The notes beneath the pieces are model-generated. The model had not been told where the DNA came from. It ran no database searches and saw only the letters and a list, made by a program, of their open reading frames with translations. The position numbers and the translations under genes were made by a program. A stretch of DNA of 64,000 nt, taken from positions 62,001 to 126,000 of the forward strand of contig CADCXA010000038.1 of the NCBI GenBank assembly GCA_902806565.1. Direction: 5' to 3'. Positions 60,190-64,000 of the stretch are shown here, piece by piece (positions within the stretch are counted from its first letter, which is position 1; each line of letters begins with the position of its first letter). This DNA is from Hypoxylon rubiginosum. Taxonomy: Eukaryota > Ascomycota > Sordariomycetes > Xylariales > Hypoxylaceae.

Positions 60190-60794
60190 TGTGAATTGAC
60201 GTGTATTCCGTGCGATGACGGAACAAAAATATAAGCGGCTTGAGCAGTTGATAATGGGAGGATAAAAGCCTGGGGAATTGGAATTGAAATGGGAACTGGG
60301 AATGAGGGAGATGGTGGGAGAAAGGGGACCAAGATTGTGGGGGGAATAGAGCGCGACGAGACGAATTGGGCCCTGTAAAATTTACGCGTTCTTTCCCTTA
60401 ACGCGTCGAGTTCGCGTAAAGTGGCACTATACCTCTTCGGATCTTTATTTGCATCTATACATGCATATACTCATTTAGTGCATATTCTTGTTACTAAGGC
60501 GATAGCGAAACGAGATATCCTTTTGCACTGTGCTCCCTCTACAGAATACTACAACCACAGTGCAAGCTATGCCTACTCCACCAGAGTACTTACTGTGACA
60601 TCATATTACTTAATTCTACTTATCGGAGCTCACGTTGATCTCCAGTCGCGGCGCGGTCCTACGTAGTGTTCGTCTCCTGTCAAGCGCGCCAGCGTTTCGC
60701 CAACCTACCTGCCGACCTACCATTTTCTCAGTCACTATTCTTCTCATTCATCAGTTTCACTTCTTATCAAACTGTCCCGTCGTTGGTCGCGATA
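60190..60794. promoter_or_regulatory. Shared divergent promoter of mcm2 and the UBR-box gene
   Basis: 605 bp between two start codons facing away from each other. It contains two ACGCGT boxes and a TTCGCG element, plus GGGAA-rich DNA at 60260-60340. Confidence 0.6.
60384..60406. promoter_or_regulatory. Two MluI cell-cycle boxes (ACGCGT) upstream of mcm2
   Basis: ACGCGT occurs at 60384-60389 and 60401-60406, followed by TTCGCG at 60411. ACGCGT is the MCB element bound by the MBF complex that drives G1/S genes, including MCM genes, in yeasts. The boxes lie about 195-215 bp upstream of the mcm2 start. Use in this organism is inferred. Confidence 0.65.
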
Positions 60795-62425
60795 ATGACA
60801 ATGGATCCACCTCCAGTTTCAGGCGACTCTCACAACACGCCCGGAACCGTCGACAACACCGCGACGCAATCCCGAACCAATAGCTTCTCCCAGCAATCTG
60901 ACAACTCCCAGACTGCCGCTGACTTTATTAGAGATCAGCTACAGTTGGAAGCTGATGCCCGGGAAGCCCTTCCATACGTATGTCTCTTCCATCTTTCAGT
61001 TCAACAGTTTCTAACATTCCATACTAGAGCATCGAGAACTGCACCAAACCCCTTGGGTCATTGCGCCAGAACGTCTTTGCCTGTCTAACCTGCAATCCGC
61101 CTCCCGAGAACTCTGCCGATCCCTTCAAGCCAGCCGGTGTGTGTTACTCGTGCTCCGTCCAATGCCATGGCGAACATGAGCTCGTCGAGATCTTCCAGAA
61201 GCGCAACTTCACCTGCGACTGCGGTACCACGCGATTCACTCCCGAACAGCAATGCATCCTTCGAATCAATCCAGAGACTAATACGAAGGGCGGCGTCCAC
61301 TCTGAGCAACCAGATGCCAACAACAAGTACAACCAGAACTTTAGCAACCGCTTCTGCGCCTGTTCTATAGACTACAGGCCCCATGAGCAGAAGGGTACCA
61401 TGTTCCAATGCTTGGGCCTTGGTACACACGAAACCGGTGGGTGCGGCGAAGACTGGTATCACCCCGGTTGTCTTGTCGGTATGGGTCCAAATTGGTATGA
61501 GAAGCAGGCGAAACAACCCAAGCAATCTTCGAATGATAGCGGCGACGGCACGCTTCCTCCCATATCTGAGGATCCCACGCCACGGGCCGGTGCTCACCAA
61601 CAAATAGATGGTGATCAAGAAGCAGAAGATGATGATGAAGATCCAGCCTTGCCAGATGGTTTCCCCGCCGAAGACGCATTTGATCATTTCCTCTGCTATA
61701 AGTGCGTAGAGGCGTATCCTTGGATCAAGCGATATGTCGGGACTCCTGGTTTCCTCCCCGCGGTCTTCCTCCGAAGGGATCGTGAAGTATCGTCGTCTAA
61801 AAAGCGCAAACTGGAAGACGATAGTTTAGATGAAGATGGTGAACGCAACAAACGCGTCAAAAGCCAGTCTGAGGAGACAGAGGCGGTCCTGCCTGCCCCC
61901 GAATCGGTTAATGCCGATCCTCAGGTCAAAGACGAAGAGCTCAAGAAAGACGAAGTCCCGCATGTCGCACAATGCAAGTTGCAATCTCTGCCCCCAACCC
62001 CGGCTGGCCAATTTTCGTTATTCATGACGGCAGATTTTCGTGACCGCTTCTGCCGGTGTTCTTCCTGTTTCCCAAAACTCGAACCCCATCCCCAGCTTCT
62101 AGAAGAGGAGGAAGCCTATGAGCCGCCTCTGTCCGATGGAGCATCCGAGCACGATTCGACTCATGGCAGTGGCTCATTGTACGAACGTGGTGAGTCTGCT
62201 TTGAAGAACGTCGATCGCGTACGCGCGATCGAGGGTGTCATGGCGTACAATCATCTCAAGGAGCGTCTCAAGCCCTTCTTTCAACAGTTTGCCGAGAGTG
62301 GCAAGGCAATTGGTGCCGAGGACATCAAGGAGTACTTTGCAAAGCTTAGAGGCGACGAGCAAGCCATTAAAGACGCGGGCGATGCTGCGAAGGAGGATCA
62401 CAGGCAGGAACAGGATGGCTACTAG
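60795..62425 (+). CDS. mlo2: UBR-box/PHD-like putative E3 ubiquitin ligase (UBR7/Mlo2 type)
   Basis: Exons 60795-60977 and 61028-62425 give about 526 residues. The 50-nt intron joins EALPY to SIENCTKPLGS. A Ser/Thr-rich N-terminus is followed by a UBR box (CTKPLGSLRQNVFACLTC...CYSCSVQCHGEHELVEIFQKRNFTCDCGT) and a PHD-like finger (RFCACSIDYRPHEQ, MFQCLGLG, CGEDWYHPGCLVGMG). Acidic linkers, a KKRKLEDD basic patch and a third Cys-rich motif (FRDRFCRCSSCFPKL) follow, the order seen in human UBR7 and fission-yeast Mlo2. The family binds chromatin or degron substrates as an E3. Start chosen at MTMDPPP; an ATG two codons later is equally possible. Divergent from mcm2. Confidence 0.92.
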
Positions 62426-62946
62426 GCGACTGGCAAAATGGAATGGAAGGCGTTATAATAGCTATGCATGTATATATTTAAGCTCACTGCACGAACGCCT
62501 ATAGATATGTAGGATGCCACCAATATTGAGACTATACGACATATTCGTAGTACTTTACCAGTCTCTTCCACAACTATGCCCGGCCCCAATAAGCCACGTC
62601 ATGGGACGAAACAATAGGTTGAGCAACTTGTTTGATAATTGACGAGACCATTTTGAATAGGCACTCAAGCGATATACAGTCCAGCTAAATGAAATTACAA
62701 CGACACAGGGGATGAAACGTACTGCATGGGATAAGATATGTATCTACCTACCTAGGTAGGTATGAACAGCGAACGTGGAGTGAACCGATTAACCTACTCA
62801 ATGGTATTTATACATGTCCCCCGTCAGGTAGAAAGGGCATACCCTTGATGGGGAAAATATTCGCCAGGACACATCTTGGATTTATGTATTTCTATGTACA
62901 GTTCATTATCCGGCTCGAAAGGCGTTGCGAAGTACACGTGTCGGCC
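62426..62946. other. Intergenic, convergent 3' ends
   Basis: 521 bp between convergent genes. It contains an 18-base perfect palindrome but no gene. Confidence 0.5.
62745..62762. repeat. 18-base perfect palindrome of TACCTA/TAGGTA units
   Basis: TACCTACCTAGGTAGGTA reads identically on both strands. It is the longest member of the dispersed motif family in this window and sits between two convergent gene ends. Confidence 0.85.
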
Positions 62947-64000
62947 TCAAATACCCCATACTTTTGTAACAAAAGCGCTTGAGATATCGCCAGTTGCCTG
63001 TGAGGCAAGTTTTCTTGCAAGCCGTGTTAGGGTGAGCGCCTGGCTACCGAGATATACCGGAACCTTCAACCGTTGGGCTTCCTCGACAGCAGCCTGAAGC
63101 TGTCGCGCAACCTCTTTGAAGCCCTCGCCGCTTCTTGTCGACAGCTGCTCCCCGCGGCATAGTTTTGCCATATCCAGTCCAACAGTCTGTAACATGGTGC
63201 TCCCACCAGCTGCGTTTATGCAGAGGTCAAAGACCTGATCCAGATCCAAATTACATTTGTGGGCAAAGGCGATAGCCTCGGCCGCAGAGCAGAGGTAGAT
63301 ACCTTTGAACAGGCCGACAACGAGTGCCAGCTTGGATTCGTCGCTTTCCGCTAGTCCTTTTACCGGTCCTATCTTGCCCTTGCCCTCGGTGTACAACCTA
63401 ATCAGGCTACTGTCGTCGTCAGGGCCGTAGCCGCGGCCGAGGCCAGAGAAGTAGACCTGCTCTGCCGTACTGGTCATGGGCGTAGGAAACCCGGCGCGCC
63501 TCGCTTCCGAGGTGATGATGCTCGTATCTTTCACAATGATAGACAAGGCACTAGCAACAGGCTTGAATTCGGGATCGAGCATTCTCGGAAGTCTGTTCTC
63601 AAACATCCACGCCCACGCATCCGATTTCAGTATCGCTTGGCTGGCGGGCTCAAGTTCAAGACCGAGGTGGCTCGCAAACCCCAATCCCTCGCTCGCGGCG
63701 AGGATCTGGTTGGCTGCAAGGACCTGGTGACACATCTTCATGTTGCTTCCAGCGCCGACTCCTCCTTTTACGATATACAACTTTTTCGGATCCGACATCT
63801 CCTGCAAGAGAAACCGGCCCTTTTCAATCGCGTCGTCCGAACCCCCGGCCATGATAGACAAGGTGCCATCGGCAGCTCTCCCGGCGCCGCCCGAGACGGG
63901 AGCATCAATTAATCGAATGTCGCCGCGTCCCAATTCGACGAGCTGCTTGTCGAGGCCCTGGACGTATGCGCACGGCACCGTCGAGCAAAGCAGGAGGGTG
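62947..64000 (-). CDS. 3-hydroxyisobutyrate/beta-hydroxyacid dehydrogenase-like protein (partial)
   Basis: The minus-strand frame runs from the stop at 62947 to the window edge, so the N-terminal Rossmann domain start is missing; about 350 residues are visible with no intron. The motif LLLCSTVP at the edge and IRLIDAPVSGGAGRAADGTLSIMAGG are the conserved substrate loop of the family. GVGAGSNMKMCHQVLAANQILAASEGLGFA carries the catalytic Lys equivalent and the helical domain. A second helical-domain-like repeat follows (ESKLALVVGLFKGIYLCSAAEAIAFAHKCNLD...AAGGSTMLQ), so this is the fungal two-domain form related to L-threonate and tartronate-semialdehyde-type enzymes. Substrate is unknown. Confidence 0.88.
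   Translation of the reverse strand, partial: TLLLCSTVPCAYVQGLDKQLVELGRGDIRLIDAPVSGGAGRAADGTLSIMAGGSDDAIEKGRFLLQEMSDPKKLYIVKGGVGAGSNMKMCHQVLAANQILAASEGLGFASHLGLELEPASQAILKSDAWAWMFENRLPRMLDPEFKPVASALSIIVKDTSIITSEARRAGFPTPMTSTAEQVYFSGLGRGYGPDDDSSLIRLYTEGKGKIGPVKGLAESDESKLALVVGLFKGIYLCSAAEAIAFAHKCNLDLDQVFDLCINAAGGSTMLQTVGLDMAKLCRGEQLSTRSGEGFKEVARQLQAAVEEAQRLKVPVYLGSQALTLTRLARKLASQATGDISSAFVTKVWGI

Overview
The window looks like nuclear DNA of a filamentous ascomycete (Pezizomycotina, probably Sordariomycetes; I cannot name the genus). Genes are split by short GT-AG introns of about 48-93 nt with CTAAC/CTGAC-type branch sites. The gene set includes fungal-specific families: a SOM1/Flo8-like LisH activator, a Ppo fatty-acid dioxygenase/P450 fusion, a NACHT NLR-like gene and a fungal IIC-type P-ATPase. 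Exon joins were worked out by eye from splice signals, reading frame and protein family knowledge. No transcript data or searches were available.

Layout. 0-25 kb is mostly conserved housekeeping genes with large intergenic gaps: a conserved acidic protein (2603-3964), a seven-knuckle CCHC protein (5490-6205, minus), a two-span membrane protein (11505-12857, minus), a U5 snRNP 40K-like WD40 protein (14675-15911, minus) divergent from the TRAPP subunit Bet3 (16380-17165), then a SOM1-like regulator (21884-24507) behind a leader of more than 1 kb that lacks ATG.

26-57 kb is more accessory: a 60-residue secreted peptide, a DUF2235 hydrolase divergent from a Ppo-type oxygenase, a P-type ATPase, a DUF7708-NACHT-C2H2-ankyrin NLR-like gene that appears broken, a Rad5/HLTF-like SNF2-RING helicase tail-to-tail with it, an MDR-family reductase, an APH-fold kinase, a conserved coiled-coil protein and an amino-acid permease.

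57-64 kb returns to core genes: MCM2 divergent from a UBR7/Mlo2-type UBR-box protein, sharing 605 bp that hold two MluI cell-cycle boxes, and a beta-hydroxyacid dehydrogenase that runs off the right edge.

Possible functional links, all inferred: the DUF2235 hydrolase could feed fatty acids to the Ppo enzyme; the MCB boxes fit G1/S expression of MCM2. The main unusual items are the decayed NLR beside the helicase, a 9-nt microexon in bet3, a 5-nt first coding exon in MCM2, the ATG-free leader of the SOM1-like gene, and palindromic TACCTAGGTA-type motifs scattered through intergenic DNA. No tRNA, rRNA, CRISPR array or intact transposon was recognised.
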